Notes under the pieces: generated by a model
Seen by the model: only the letters and a program-made list of their open reading frames with translations
What the model was told of the DNA's origin: nothing
Databases searched by the model: none
Made by a program: the position numbers and the translations under genes
Shown: positions 40,166-49,882 of the stretch, one piece after another
Numbering within the stretch: the first letter of the stretch is position 1
How the letters are laid out: every line of letters begins with the position of its first letter
Assembly (NCBI RefSeq): GCF_010686705.1
Contig: NZ_JAAGWY010000001.1
Location: 248,001-312,000, forward strand
Origin: Leifsonia tongyongensis
GTDB taxonomy: Bacteria > Actinomycetota > Actinomycetes > Actinomycetales > Microbacteriaceae
Direction: 5' to 3'
DNA length: 64,000 nucleotides

Positions 40166-43100
40166 ATGAGCAATGTGCTCGACCGGTTCTCCCCTGCCAC
40201 GCGTGAGTGGTTCAGCGGGGCGTTTCCCGAGCCGACGACCGCGCAGTCCGGTGCCTGGGATGCGATCTCCCGCGGCTCCCACGCGCTCGTCATCGCGCCC
40301 ACCGGGTCGGGCAAGACGCTCGCGGCGTTCCTGTGGGCGATCGACCGGCTGGCCGCAGAGGACCGCGACCACGCGCGTCCGCCAGGCACCCGCGTGCTCT
40401 ACATCTCACCGCTGAAGGCCCTGGGCGTCGACGTCGAGCGCAACCTCCGCGCGCCGCTGGTCGGGATCACCCAGACCGCCAAGCGTCTCGGAGCAGAACC
40501 CCCGCACGTCAGCGTCGGGGTCCGCTCCGGCGACACGACCTCCTCCGATCGGCGCGCTCTCGTCACCAATCCTCCCGACATCCTGATCACCACACCCGAG
40601 TCGCTGTTCCTGATGCTCACCTCGGCGGCCCGCGAGACGCTCGCATCCGTCGAGACGGTGATCGTCGACGAAGTGCACGCCGTCGCAGCGACCAAGCGCG
40701 GAGCGCATCTCGCCGTCTCCCTGGAGCGGCTCGACGCGATGCTGGCGAAGCCGGCGCAGCGGATCGGGCTGTCGGCGACGGTGCGGCCGGCCGAGGAGGT
40801 GGCGCGGTTCCTCGGTGGTCGCGCGCCCGTCGAGGTGGTGAGCCCCGCATCCGGAAAGCGTTTCGACCTGCGGGTCGTCGTTCCCGTCGAAGACATGAGC
40901 GAACTGGGCACGTCGACCTGGAACGACGAAGGCGACACCCGGACGCCCCAGACCGGTTCGATCTGGCCGCATGTCGAAGAGGCGATCGTCGACCGTGTGC
41001 TCGAACACCGGTCATCGATCGTCTTCGCCAACTCGCGCAGGCTCGCCGAGCGCCTGACCGCCCGGCTCAACGAGATCTACGAGAAGCGCCTGCTCGGGGG
41101 TATCGCCGCGCCCACCCGGGTGCCCGCCGAGGCGATCGGCGCATCCGGACAGACCAAAGGCTCCTCACTCGCCGGCGCCGACCCGGACGCCCTCGTACTT
41201 GCACGTGCGCACCACGGCTCCGTCAGCAAAGAGCAGCGCGCACTCATCGAAGACGACCTCAAGTCGGGCCGGCTGCGCTGCGTCGTCGCGACCTCGAGCC
41301 TCGAACTCGGTATCGACATGGGCGCCGTCGACCTCGTCGTGCAGGTCGAGTCGCCGCCGTCGGTCGCAAGCGGCCTGCAGCGCGTCGGCCGGGCCGGCCA
41401 CCAGGTGGGCGAGGTATCACGGGGCATCCTGTTCCCGAAGCACCGGGCCGACCTCATCCACTCGGCTGTCGCTGCAGAACGGATGACCTCCGGACTGATC
41501 GAGTCGCTGCGGGTTCCGACCAACCCGCTCGACATCCTCGCCCAGCAGACCGTCGCCGCCGTGGCGCTCGAGCCGGTGGACGCGGACGACTGGTTCGACA
41601 CCGTGCGGCGAAGCGCCCCGTTCGCCACGCTCCCGCGCAGCGCTTACGACGCCACCCTCGACCTCCTCGCCGGGCGGTACCCCTCCGACGAATTCGCTGA
41701 ACTGCGCCCGCGGATCGTCTGGGACCGTGATTCGGGCTCCCTCACCGGCAGGCCCGGTGCCCAGCGTCTCGCCGTGACCAGCGGCGGAACCATCCCCGAC
41801 CGCGGACTCTTCGGCGTCTACATGGTGGGCGAGAAGGCCAGCCGTGTCGGCGAGCTCGACGAAGAGATGGTCTACGAGTCGCGGGTCGGGGACGTCTTCG
41901 CCCTCGGCTCCACGAGCTGGCGCATCCAGGAGATCACCCACGACCGCGTCCTCGTCACACCCGCCTTCGGCGAGCCGGGCCGGCTGCCGTTCTGGAAAGG
42001 CGACGGCCTGGGCCGGCCGGCGGAGCTCGGTCGCGCGGTCGGAACGTTCGTGCGCGAAGTGAGTGGCGCATCCGAGGCCGACGCAGAGCTGCGCTGTGTC
42101 GAAGCCGGGCTCGACCGGTGGGCGACCGGCAACCTGCTGGCCTTCCTGCGCGAGCAGCGCACCGCGACCGGGCACATCCCGAACGACCGCACGCTGGTCG
42201 TCGAACGCTTTCGCGACGAGCTCGGGGACTGGCGTGTCGTGATGCATTCCCCGTACGGCATGCAGGTCCACGCCCCGTGGGCGCTGGCTGTCGGTGCACG
42301 GGTCAGGGAACGTTTCGGCATCGAAGGCGCCAGCATGGCCGCCGACGACGGCATCATCGTGCGCATCCCGGATACCGAATCACAGCCGCCCGGTGCCGAG
42401 TTGTTCGTTTTCGACCCGGCCGAACTCGACGAGCTGGTCACCACGGAGGTCGGCGGGTCTGCCCTGTTCGCCGCCCGGTTCCGTGAGTGCGCGGCCCGCG
42501 CGCTCCTCCTGCCCAAGTACAACCCGGGCAAACGCTCGCCGCTCTGGCAGCAACGACAGAAGGCGTCGCAGTTGCTCGACGTCGCGCGCAAGTACCCGAC
42601 CTTCCCGATCATCCTCGAGACCGTGCGTGAATGCCTCCAGGACGTCTACGACCTGCCCGCTCTCGACGCCCTCGCCAAACAGCTGGCCGAACGCACCGTT
42701 CGAATCGTGGAGACCACGACCGAATCCGCATCGCCGTTCGCTCGGGCGCTCCTGTTCGGCTACGTCGCAGCATTCATGTACGAAGGAGACAGCCCCCTCG
42801 CCGAACGGCGCGCAGCTGCGCTCTCGCTGGATGCGGGGCTCCTCGCCGAACTGCTCGGTCGCGCCGAATTGCGCGAACTCCTCGATCCTGCTGTCATCGA
42901 ACGCGTCGAACGCGAAGTGCAGCGCCTGGCGCCCGAGCGGCGGGCACGGGGTGTCGAAGGCGCGGCAGACCTCATCCGGATGCTCGGCCCCCTGACCGTC
43001 GACGAAGCGGCCGAGCGGCTGGCCGGTGCCCCTCACGCGGATGGAGACGGTGCCGACGCAGCAACCGCCGACGTGGCGCGGGAATACCTCACCGAACTCG

Positions 43101-44800
43101 TCGATGCGAAGCGCGCGCTGAAAGTCAGCATCGCCGGCACCGAGCGCTACGCCGCGATCGAGGATGCGAGCCGGTTGCGGGACGCGCTGGGTGTGCCGCT
43201 TCCGATCGGAGTGCCCACCGCATTCATAGAACCGGTGGATGACCCGCTCGGCGACCTCGTCAGTCGCTATGCCCGAACGCACGGGCCCTTCGCCACAGCC
43301 GATGTCGCCGCTCGGTTCGGCCTCGGGATCGCCATCGTGAACGACGCCCTCCGCCGGCTCTCGCACGATCGACGGGTCGTCGAGGGCGAGTTCCGCCCCC
43401 ATGCGTTCGGCTCCGAATGGTGTGACGCGGAGATCCTGCGACGACTGCGGCGAATGTCGCTCGCCGCGCTCCGGCACGAAGTCGAGCCGGTCGACCCGCA
43501 GACGTTCGCCCGGTTCCTGCCGGACTGGCAGCACATCGGCGGCATCCTGCGTGGGGTGGATGCGGTCGCGTCGGTCATCGAGCAGCTTGCCGGCGCTCGC
43601 ATTCCCGCGTCGGCATGGGAGTCGCTGGTGCTCCCTTCGCGCGTCGTCGACTACAGCCCTGCGATGCTCGACGAGCTCACCGCGACGGGCGAGGTCGTCT
43701 GGGCGGGCGGCGGCTCGCTGCCCGGCAACGACGGCTGGGTGAGCCTTCATCTCGCCGAATCCGCGCCCGTCACGCTTCCGTTGCCGATCGAGTACGAACC
43801 GGATGCGCTCCAGCTCGACATCCTCGAGGCGCTCGGTCGCGGGGGTGGGTTCTTCTTCCGTCAGCTTTCCGACACCATCAACGGCGAACGTGTTGCGCGT
43901 GACGGCGGGCAGGCCGGAGGGCCGGCGCCCGTCGACGACGCGACACTCGTCACCGCCATCTGGGATCTCGTGTGGGCGGGTCTGCTCACGAACGACACCC
44001 TCGCCCCTCTGCGCACGCTCACCGGTAGTTCCGGCGCCCACAAACGCCCCAAGACTCCACCGCGGTCGCGGCTCTACCGTGGTCGATCCGTCGGTCGCTC
44101 CGCTCTCGTCACCCGGGTCGGTCCTCCCATCGCCGGTGGCCGCTGGTCGGTCCTTCCTCCGCCCGACGAGGATGCGACCTTGCGGGCACGCGCTCTCGGC
44201 GAGACCCTGCTCGACCGCTACGGTGTCGTCACTCGCGGGTCCGTGATGAACGAGGGAGCTCCCGGCGGGTTCGCGCTCGCTTACAAAGTCCTCAGCGGTT
44301 TCGAGGAGTCGGGTCGGGCTCGGCGCGGCTACTTCATCGAAACGCTCGGTGCAGCGCAGTTCGCGACGGGTGCGACCGTCGATCGGCTGAGATCGTTCAC
44401 GCTGGATCACACCCAGGAACCCCCGCGGAATGCTGTTGCACTTGCGGCGACCGATCCGGCCAACCCGTACGGTGCCGCCCTCGGGTGGCCCGCGACTCCC
44501 GAAGACGCCGGCTCCGGCCACCGGCCGGGTCGCAAGGCGGGCGCGCTCGTGGTGATCGTCGACGGTGCGCTGATCCTCTATGTCGAGCGGGGCGGGAAGA
44601 GCCTCCTGTCGTTCAGTGAAGACGTGCGCGTGCTGGATGTCGCAGCGCGGGCGCTCGGTGCGTTGATCGTTCGGGGTCGTGTCGACAAACTGGCCATCGA
44701 GACGGTGAACGGGGGTTTCGTGCTCGGCACGCCCCTCGGCGACGCCCTTTCTGCTGCAGGCTTTCTGGCTACGCCTCGCGGGCTCCGGTTGCGGTCGTGA
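40166..44800 (+). CDS. lhr: Lhr-family ATP-dependent helicase (long form)
   Basis: 1544 residues, the full-length bacterial Lhr. N-terminal core: PTGSGKT (Walker A, 45-51), SPLKALGVDV, DEVHAV, LSATVRP, ATSSLELGIDMG, QRVGRAGHQ; followed by the winged-helix and Lhr-core beta domain, then a 600-residue C-terminal domain (Lhr-CTD) peculiar to bacteria. Lhr is a 3'-5' DNA/RNA helicase in DNA repair, induced by crosslinks in mycobacteria. It is followed 21 bases later by an Nei-type glycosylase, a frequent actinobacterial pairing that supports joint work in repair. Confidence 0.97.
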   Translation: MSNVLDRFSPATREWFSGAFPEPTTAQSGAWDAISRGSHALVIAPTGSGKTLAAFLWAIDRLAAEDRDHARPPGTRVLYISPLKALGVDVERNLRAPLVGITQTAKRLGAEPPHVSVGVRSGDTTSSDRRALVTNPPDILITTPESLFLMLTSAARETLASVETVIVDEVHAVAATKRGAHLAVSLERLDAMLAKPAQRIGLSATVRPAEEVARFLGGRAPVEVVSPASGKRFDLRVVVPVEDMSELGTSTWNDEGDTRTPQTGSIWPHVEEAIVDRVLEHRSSIVFANSRRLAERLTARLNEIYEKRLLGGIAAPTRVPAEAIGASGQTKGSSLAGADPDALVLARAHHGSVSKEQRALIEDDLKSGRLRCVVATSSLELGIDMGAVDLVVQVESPPSVASGLQRVGRAGHQVGEVSRGILFPKHRADLIHSAVAAERMTSGLIESLRVPTNPLDILAQQTVAAVALEPVDADDWFDTVRRSAPFATLPRSAYDATLDLLAGRYPSDEFAELRPRIVWDRDSGSLTGRPGAQRLAVTSGGTIPDRGLFGVYMVGEKASRVGELDEEMVYESRVGDVFALGSTSWRIQEITHDRVLVTPAFGEPGRLPFWKGDGLGRPAELGRAVGTFVREVSGASEADAELRCVEAGLDRWATGNLLAFLREQRTATGHIPNDRTLVVERFRDELGDWRVVMHSPYGMQVHAPWALAVGARVRERFGIEGASMAADDGIIVRIPDTESQPPGAELFVFDPAELDELVTTEVGGSALFAARFRECAARALLLPKYNPGKRSPLWQQRQKASQLLDVARKYPTFPIILETVRECLQDVYDLPALDALAKQLAERTVRIVETTTESASPFARALLFGYVAAFMYEGDSPLAERRAAALSLDAGLLAELLGRAELRELLDPAVIERVEREVQRLAPERRARGVEGAADLIRMLGPLTVDEAAERLAGAPHADGDGADAATADVAREYLTELVDAKRALKVSIAGTERYAAIEDASRLRDALGVPLPIGVPTAFIEPVDDPLGDLVSRYARTHGPFATADVAARFGLGIAIVNDALRRLSHDRRVVEGEFRPHAFGSEWCDAEILRRLRRMSLAALRHEVEPVDPQTFARFLPDWQHIGGILRGVDAVASVIEQLAGARIPASAWESLVLPSRVVDYSPAMLDELTATGEVVWAGGGSLPGNDGWVSLHLAESAPVTLPLPIEYEPDALQLDILEALGRGGGFFFRQLSDTINGERVARDGGQAGGPAPVDDATLVTAIWDLVWAGLLTNDTLAPLRTLTGSSGAHKRPKTPPRSRLYRGRSVGRSALVTRVGPPIAGGRWSVLPPPDEDATLRARALGETLLDRYGVVTRGSVMNEGAPGGFALAYKVLSGFEESGRARRGYFIETLGAAQFATGATVDRLRSFTLDHTQEPPRNAVALAATDPANPYGAALGWPATPEDAGSGHRPGRKAGALVVIVDGALILYVERGGKSLLSFSEDVRVLDVAARALGALIVRGRVDKLAIETVNGGFVLGTPLGDALSAAGFLATPRGLRLRS

Positions 44801-44821
44801 TCTCTCGGATGCTGGAGCCTC

Positions 44822-45598
44822 ATGCCTGAGGGCGACAACGTTTACCGCACCGCACGGCTCTTGCGGGATGCGCTCGAAGGGAAGGTCCTCACCGGGAGCG
44901 ACTTCAGGGTTCCCGCCTTCGCGACCCTGGATCTGGCCGGGCAGCGAGTGGATTCCGTCGTAAGTCGTGGCAAACATCTCCTTGTCCGGGTGGGTGAGGT
45001 GAGCATCCACAGCCACCTCAAGATGGAGGGTTCGTGGGAGGTGTACTCCGTCGGTGGCCGGTGGCGGCATCCGGGGTTTCAGGCTCGGGTCGTGCTGACG
45101 ACTGCGGAGGTGGTCGCCGTCGGGTTCCAGCTCGGTGTTCTCGAGGTGGTTGCGCGCGATCAGGAGGAAGGCATTGTGGGGTACCTCGGGCCCGACCTTC
45201 TCGGGCCCGATTGGGACGCGGATGAGGCTGTGCGACGTCTTGCCGAGCATCCGGACCAGCCGATCGCCGTCTCGCTCCTCGACCAGCGGAACCTCGCCGG
45301 GCTGGGGAACGTCTACGCGAACGAGATCTGTTTCGTCCGTGGCATGTTGCCGACGCTTCCGACCGCAGAAGCCGATCTGCCGGCGACGGTCTCGGTGGCT
45401 CATCGGATGATCGTCGCCAACCGCGATCGGCCGCAACGCGTGACGACCGGGAGCACCCGTCGCGGCGAGAACACGTGGGTGTACGGACGGCAGGGCAAGC
45501 CGTGCCTGCGGTGCGGGACACTGATCGAACGGTCCGAGCTCGGTCGAACGGAACTCGAGCAACGCGTGACGTATTTCTGTCCTCGTTGCCAGACGTGA
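44822..45598 (+). CDS. Endonuclease VIII-like DNA glycosylase/AP lyase (Nei2 type)
   Basis: 258 residues. N-terminal MPEGDNVYRTA gives the catalytic Pro2 and Glu3; the helix-two-turn-helix reads LAGLGNVYANEICF; a C-terminal zinc finger has CLRCG ... CPRC. It removes oxidised pyrimidines and cuts the strand. The start ATG has GGAG 4 bases upstream. It forms a repair operon with lhr. Confidence 0.95.
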   Translation: MPEGDNVYRTARLLRDALEGKVLTGSDFRVPAFATLDLAGQRVDSVVSRGKHLLVRVGEVSIHSHLKMEGSWEVYSVGGRWRHPGFQARVVLTTAEVVAVGFQLGVLEVVARDQEEGIVGYLGPDLLGPDWDADEAVRRLAEHPDQPIAVSLLDQRNLAGLGNVYANEICFVRGMLPTLPTAEADLPATVSVAHRMIVANRDRPQRVTTGSTRRGENTWVYGRQGKPCLRCGTLIERSELGRTELEQRVTYFCPRCQT

Positions 45599-45705
45599 GG
45601 GTCGAGGACGGTGTGCTACCGGCGTGGCGAAGCACCGCTGCTCCATCCGGCTGCTCGGGGTCGTCCTGAAGCTCGTCATGGTGATGCGGTTGGAGGTGGT
45701 GCGGG

Positions 45706-47379
45706 TCATGGTGGTGCCCTGTCGGGTAACCGGATGCGTCCGCCTTTGCGGGGCGTGCGGGTCGGGTCGAGGTGCGCCGGTGGCGTGAACCAGGGAATAT
45801 GGTCGCGGACCTGGATGTCCCAGCCGTCGTCGTGCACCCGATGGTGGTGGTGCGAGCAGAGCAGGATCCCGTTCTTCAGATCGGTCGGTCCGGTGTCCCT
45901 CTCCCACCAACGGATGTGGTGCGCCTGCGTGTACGAGGGTGGATGTGGGCAGCCAGTCCAGGCGCAACCGCCGTCCCGTTCGGCCAGAGCGTGCTTCTGC
46001 GCCGGAGAGAACAGTCGCTGCTTCCGGCCCAGGTCCAGGACCTCACTGTCACGCCCCAAGACCATCGGGATCAGGTTCGCGTCGGCGGCGAGCAGCCGGG
46101 CGGTTGCGGCGCTGACCGGGGTGGGTACTTCGTCGATCTCCGCGGCACCTTTCCCACGGCGCAGGTCGGCCAGGCTGACTCTTACGATCATGGTCACCGG
46201 CGGACTGGTCGCCCCGGAGGTGCAGCCGGCGCGGTGCCGGAACACCTCGACCGCCCCATCCGACCGGAGTTGGGCCATACTCCGGGTCTCCGGCATCGCG
46301 GGAGTGTCCGGTGTGTCGGGTTCGGGGTCTGCGAACCGCACCCCCGTCGGCCGAGCCGACGCATTGCGGGCGTCACCAGTGTCGCGGGAATCGCGGGCGT
46401 CGCCTGCGTCGCCTACGTCGTCAACGCCACTGGTGTCGCGGGATTCGTCTACGTCGTGACCGTCACTGGTGTTGCGGCCGTTGCGTTTGTCGTGGAAGTC
46501 GCGGGTGACGTAGGCGGTGATCTGCGGCACCACATGGCCGGCGGATTCGGCGTCGAGGCGCCAGTCGATCCGGGTCATCCCATCCCGGGTGGTGGTGATC
46601 GTCAACGACCGGCGCCGGCGGTGGATCTGCTCACGTGGTTCGGTGCCGTCCTCGTCCAGCCGGTCCCGCAGCTGGATCGCCGACCGGCGCATCTGCTCCA
46701 CGGTCAGGGCCGGCGCGTGTTCGATCAGCAGCCGCTCACCCCTATGGCGTTGCTCCAGGCTGCAGCCGTCGCCGGTCTTGCCCAGCTCCCGGACGATCAC
46801 TGCCGCCTGCTCCACCGACACGTGACCGGTGGGCGCAGCGCCGGTCTTCGGGTCGCCCGAGGCTTCCGGGTCGCCCGGATCACCAGAATGGCCTGGGTCA
46901 CCGAGCAGCGCGACGGCCAGTTCGGGGAACGCGGGCGGCAGTTCTTCGCCATGCAGGCTGTACTGGGAGGCGGTTGCCCTGGCCACCGCACAGAGCTGGC
47001 GGGCGTGCGGCAGGCTGGTGCGCCACAGTTCCGCCAGGAACGACCCGATATCACGATGCCCGCCGGCCCGCACCGGATCCGTCGCTGGGTCCAGGCTGCC
47101 GGCCCGGTTCAGGGCGGCGATCCGCCGCAACGCCACCCGCTCCAGCGCCGCCCGCACCACACCGATCGCCGCCAGCGAGCGGGCGTGCAACTGCGCTTCG
47201 CTCAGACTGGATGCACCCGCATCCGCTTCCGCCACTGCACCCGCATCCGCCCCCGCCGCACCCGCATCCGCCCCCGCCAGCACCGCACTTGCATCCGCCA
47301 CCGGATCCGTTTCGAGCGCGCGCAACGCGTCGAGCGCAGCAGCGACCGCGGCGAGATCGTCGGCGGGTGGGAAGGTCAT
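45706..47379 (-). CDS. DUF222 - HNH endonuclease protein
   Basis: 557 residues from ATG at 47377-47379. Central DUF222 helical domain and a C-terminal HNH nuclease (CAWTGCPHPP, QAHHIRWWERDTGPTDLKNG, LCSHHHHRVHDDGW). Two low-complexity insertions stand out: an Ala/Asp/Gly-rich stretch near residue 45-70 and an Asp/Ser/Arg stretch in the middle made of DARDSRDTGD-type repeats. These proteins occur in many copies in actinobacteria; their role is unproven and they are often taken for mobile or phage-linked nucleases. It converges with the nei gene. Confidence 0.9.
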   Translation of the reverse strand: MTFPPADDLAAVAAALDALRALETDPVADASAVLAGADAGAAGADAGAVAEADAGASSLSEAQLHARSLAAIGVVRAALERVALRRIAALNRAGSLDPATDPVRAGGHRDIGSFLAELWRTSLPHARQLCAVARATASQYSLHGEELPPAFPELAVALLGDPGHSGDPGDPEASGDPKTGAAPTGHVSVEQAAVIVRELGKTGDGCSLEQRHRGERLLIEHAPALTVEQMRRSAIQLRDRLDEDGTEPREQIHRRRRSLTITTTRDGMTRIDWRLDAESAGHVVPQITAYVTRDFHDKRNGRNTSDGHDVDESRDTSGVDDVGDAGDARDSRDTGDARNASARPTGVRFADPEPDTPDTPAMPETRSMAQLRSDGAVEVFRHRAGCTSGATSPPVTMIVRVSLADLRRGKGAAEIDEVPTPVSAATARLLAADANLIPMVLGRDSEVLDLGRKQRLFSPAQKHALAERDGGCAWTGCPHPPSYTQAHHIRWWERDTGPTDLKNGILLCSHHHHRVHDDGWDIQVRDHIPWFTPPAHLDPTRTPRKGGRIRLPDRAPP

Positions 47380-47506
47380 GGTTCCACCCAACCAGCAACC
47401 ACCGACATTCGGGGCCGCGAATAAACAACCTTTGATCAGCAATTTCCCTGTGGATAGATTCCGAGATCACCCGATTGTGGAGGACTCGACGAAACCCCCG
47501 ATCACG

Positions 47507-48256
47507 TCACCGAACGCGGTGCGCGAGGAACTCGGAAAACGTGATCACACCGTACGGCTCCCCGTCGACCAGGTTGCTCCCGGCCGCGAGCGTACGAAAC
47601 GCGTTGCCCGGCAACCGGAGCGACCACACCGCGCGGCGCGACCGCCGGTATCGCTTCCACTGATCCGCAAGCTGCCGCCCGGTCAGCTTCTCCGGTCCGC
47701 CGATGTCGGCAACCCGGCCTGCCGGCTGGCCGTCCACGAGCGAGACCAGGCGCACGGCGACCTCCTCCACAGAGATCGGCTGAATCCGGATCGACGGCGC
47801 GAGAAGCACCGGCGAGAATCGCTGGGCCGCGAACAGGGCTGCAACGAGCTCATGCACCTGGGTCGCCCGCACGATCGTGTGCGGCACAGGGGACGCCTCG
47901 AGAATCCGCTCGCATTCGAGCTTCTGCCTGTAGTACCCCAGCGAGAGCTTGTCGATCCCGACAATGGAGATGTACACGATGTGAGCGACTCCGGCGTCCT
48001 GTGCAGCGTCGATCAGGTTGCGGGTCATTCGAGCGTCGCCGCCGCGGATCGAGGTGGCGAGGTGAATGACACTCGTCACCCCGCGAAGCGCGGATTCCAG
48101 CCCCGAGCCGGAGGTGAGGTCCCCGACGAAGCGCCCGGCTCCAGCGTGTCGGCTCAGCACGCGAACATCCCGCCCGCTGCCGCCCCGCAGCTGCTCGACG
48201 AGCGGCCGGCCCAGGGTCCCGGTACCGCCGGTCACGAGAATCGTCGGCGAGTCCAC
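47507..48256 (-). CDS. NAD(P)H-binding atypical SDR (NmrA-like), ECF41 partner
   Basis: 249 residues: TGGTGTLGRPLVEQL nucleotide loop (9-23), HLATSIRGGD, ISIVGIDKLSLGYYRQKLECE with Tyr-x-x-x-Lys, and a C-terminal substrate part. ECF41 sigma factors are usually encoded with a COE protein (carboxymuconolactone decarboxylase, oxidoreductase or epimerase); this fits the oxidoreductase/epimerase class. GTG start 25 bases after the sigJ stop; GGAGG upstream with a long spacing. Confidence 0.88.
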   Translation of the reverse strand: MDSPTILVTGGTGTLGRPLVEQLRGGSGRDVRVLSRHAGAGRFVGDLTSGSGLESALRGVTSVIHLATSIRGGDARMTRNLIDAAQDAGVAHIVYISIVGIDKLSLGYYRQKLECERILEASPVPHTIVRATQVHELVAALFAAQRFSPVLLAPSIRIQPISVEEVAVRLVSLVDGQPAGRVADIGGPEKLTGRQLADQWKRYRRSRRAVWSLRLPGNAFRTLAAGSNLVDGEPYGVITFSEFLAHRVR

Positions 48257-48281
48257 TGCGGTGATGTCCTCCCGGTCACGA

Positions 48282-49298
48282 TCACGAACCAGCAGACCCA
48301 GCCGAACCAGCAGAACCAGCCGAACCAGCAGAACCAGCCGACCCAGCCGACGCGTCCGCCCCAGCCGCCCCGGAGACCCGGGACAACTGCCCCTGCGCGA
48401 ACGCGAGCTTGTGCGGATTCACCACCATGTCCAGGCCGGTGATGTGTTCACGGTCGGTGTGGACGAACCACACGGCGAAGATCTCATCGCCGGAGAGCGC
48501 CACGACCGCCAGTTCGCCGTTGACCTGTGCGATGAAGGTTTCCACATCCCGACCGAACCGCTGCACGATGCCCACGAGGTAGCGCGACACCTCGTCGCGT
48601 CCGGAAAGGGGACGCCGCGCAGCATTCACGACTCCACCACCGTCGGCCCGCGCGACGGCGTCCTCTGCCAGGAGCGCTTCGAGGCCGTCGAAGTCGGCGT
48701 CGCGGGAAGCCGCGATGAACCGGTCGACGAGCCCGCGCCAACGCTCCGGCTCGACAGGAGCGGCACGCGGTACCTGGGCGTGCCGCCGCGCCCGGGCGTG
48801 GAGTTCGCGGGCGTTCTCTTCCGTGGTGTCGAGCAGGTCGGCGATTTCGCGGTGGCTGTACTCGAACGCTTCACGGAGGACATAGGCTGCGCGCTCGGGT
48901 GGCGAAAGTCTTTCGAGAAGCAGGAGCAGCGCGAACGACACGCTTTCGCGCTGCGACGCGATGTCGAGCGGACCGAGGACCCCGGACGTCGCGCCCGGTC
49001 CGTCGAACTCGGATGCGGTGAGCACCGGCTCGGGCAGCCACGGCCCGTCGTAGATGTCACGCGCCGCACGCGCCGACTCGAGTGTGGTCACGCACAGATT
49101 GGTCACGACACGGGCGAGGTAGGAGCCCGCATCCGAAATGCGCGACCGGTCGACCGCACCCCAGCGAAGCCACGCCTCGCGGACGACGTCGTCTGCATCG
49201 GATGCGCTGCCGAGCATCCGGTAGGCGATCGCGAACATGCGCCAGCGCTGCGCCTCGAACATGTCGAGGTCGCCGGAGCTGCCGGTCGGGGCTGTCAC
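48282..49298 (-). CDS. sigJ: RNA polymerase sigma factor SigJ (ECF41) with repeat tail
   Basis: 338 residues. Sigma2 (ASDADDVVREAWLRW), sigma4 (SPPERAAYVLREAFEYSHREIADLL), then a SnoaL-like C-terminal domain with the ECF41 marks DGGG and NPHKL (family NPDKL), a domain that acts as built-in regulator in place of an anti-sigma. After NPHKLAF and a short linker the protein ends in about seven Ala-Gly-Ser triplets. GTG start. It lies between the second YCII gene (155 bases upstream) and the SDR gene. Confidence 0.93.
   Translation of the reverse strand: MTAPTGSSGDLDMFEAQRWRMFAIAYRMLGSASDADDVVREAWLRWGAVDRSRISDAGSYLARVVTNLCVTTLESARAARDIYDGPWLPEPVLTASEFDGPGATSGVLGPLDIASQRESVSFALLLLLERLSPPERAAYVLREAFEYSHREIADLLDTTEENARELHARARRHAQVPRAAPVEPERWRGLVDRFIAASRDADFDGLEALLAEDAVARADGGGVVNAARRPLSGRDEVSRYLVGIVQRFGRDVETFIAQVNGELAVVALSGDEIFAVWFVHTDREHITGLDMVVNPHKLAFAQGQLSRVSGAAGADASAGSAGSAGSAGSAGSAGSAGS
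48285..48347 (-). repeat. 9-bp tandem repeat at the 3' end of sigJ
   Basis: GCTGGTTCG/GCTGGTTCT-type units repeat about six to seven times directly before the stop codon and encode the Ala-Gly-Ser tail. Being a multiple of three it can change length without breaking the frame. Confidence 0.85.
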
Positions 49299-49453
49299 GC
49301 CCTCATTCTGTCAAGCGAGCGGATGCTCCGACAGGCACCCGCTCGGATTCGCAGGCTCGGCGACGCGCATCGCGCCTTTCGAACCCGTGAGGGCACACGA
49401 ATGGGCCGGGCCGCTGAACCAGCGTCCGACCCGCTCGCATGCCAGGAAGCGGA

Positions 49454-49750
49454 CTACATGTCGACGGTCTCGTGGATCTCGATCCGGCCGCCGGCGGACA
49501 GGTGCGGGTGACCTTTCAGCAGGCCCTCCACCTGGTCGGACGAATCGGCCTTGACGATCGTGTACCCGTTGACGCGGCTCGGCGGGATGTCGGCGCCCTC
49601 GGCGGACTCCGCGCCGAACGCGTTGCCCGGGTCGAGGATGGCGTCACCGGCCGCACCGAACCACGCCATCCACGCGTCCGTCACCTTCTTGCCTTCCTCA
49701 GGTGTCTGAGGAACTGAACCGCCCTGGTACAGCAGAACGTATTTCGCCAT
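49454..49750 (-). CDS. YCII-related protein, second copy
   Basis: 98 residues from the ATG at 49748-49750, chosen over one 6 bases earlier because GGAG is then 7 bases away. AKYVLLYQGG start, HPHLSAGGRIEIHE end: YCII fold with the conserved His of the HPH motif, but no DGPF motif, so it is a different subgroup from the protein at 24618. An ECF42-type promoter box lies upstream (49805-49831) though its nearest sigma gene is an ECF41. Confidence 0.9.
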   Translation of the reverse strand: MAKYVLLYQGGSVPQTPEEGKKVTDAWMAWFGAAGDAILDPGNAFGAESAEGADIPPSRVNGYTIVKADSSDQVEGLLKGHPHLSAGGRIEIHETVDM

Positions 49751-49804
49751 TGTCATACTCCTCGTGTCGTGCTGCCGGTCGGCAGCGGTGGTGTTCATCC
49801 GTAC

Positions 49805-49831
49805 GACGTTCGGGAGCGCGCGAAATCGACA
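49805..49831 (-). promoter_or_regulatory. ECF42-type promoter, site 2
   Basis: On the minus strand TGTCGA (49831-49826), 17 bases, CGTC (49808-49805). It ends 54 bases before the start of the second YCII gene, almost the same layout as site 1 at 24540. No ECF41-type TGTCACA box was found in front of this gene or sigJ. Confidence 0.7.
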
Positions 49832-49882
49832 GCGCCGACAAGACCGTGCCCGAACAGGACGACACGAACAGCACCGTGCTGG

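Noticed and set aside
42380-45967. Long minus-strand open frame opposite lhr and the nei gene
   Set aside because: Same shadow effect; no ribosome site and no recognisable domain, while the plus-strand genes are unmistakable.
45706-47379. Homing endonuclease or mobile element
   Set aside because: DUF222-HNH proteins are common chromosomal genes in actinobacteria; there are no flanking repeats, integrase or insertion into a gene.
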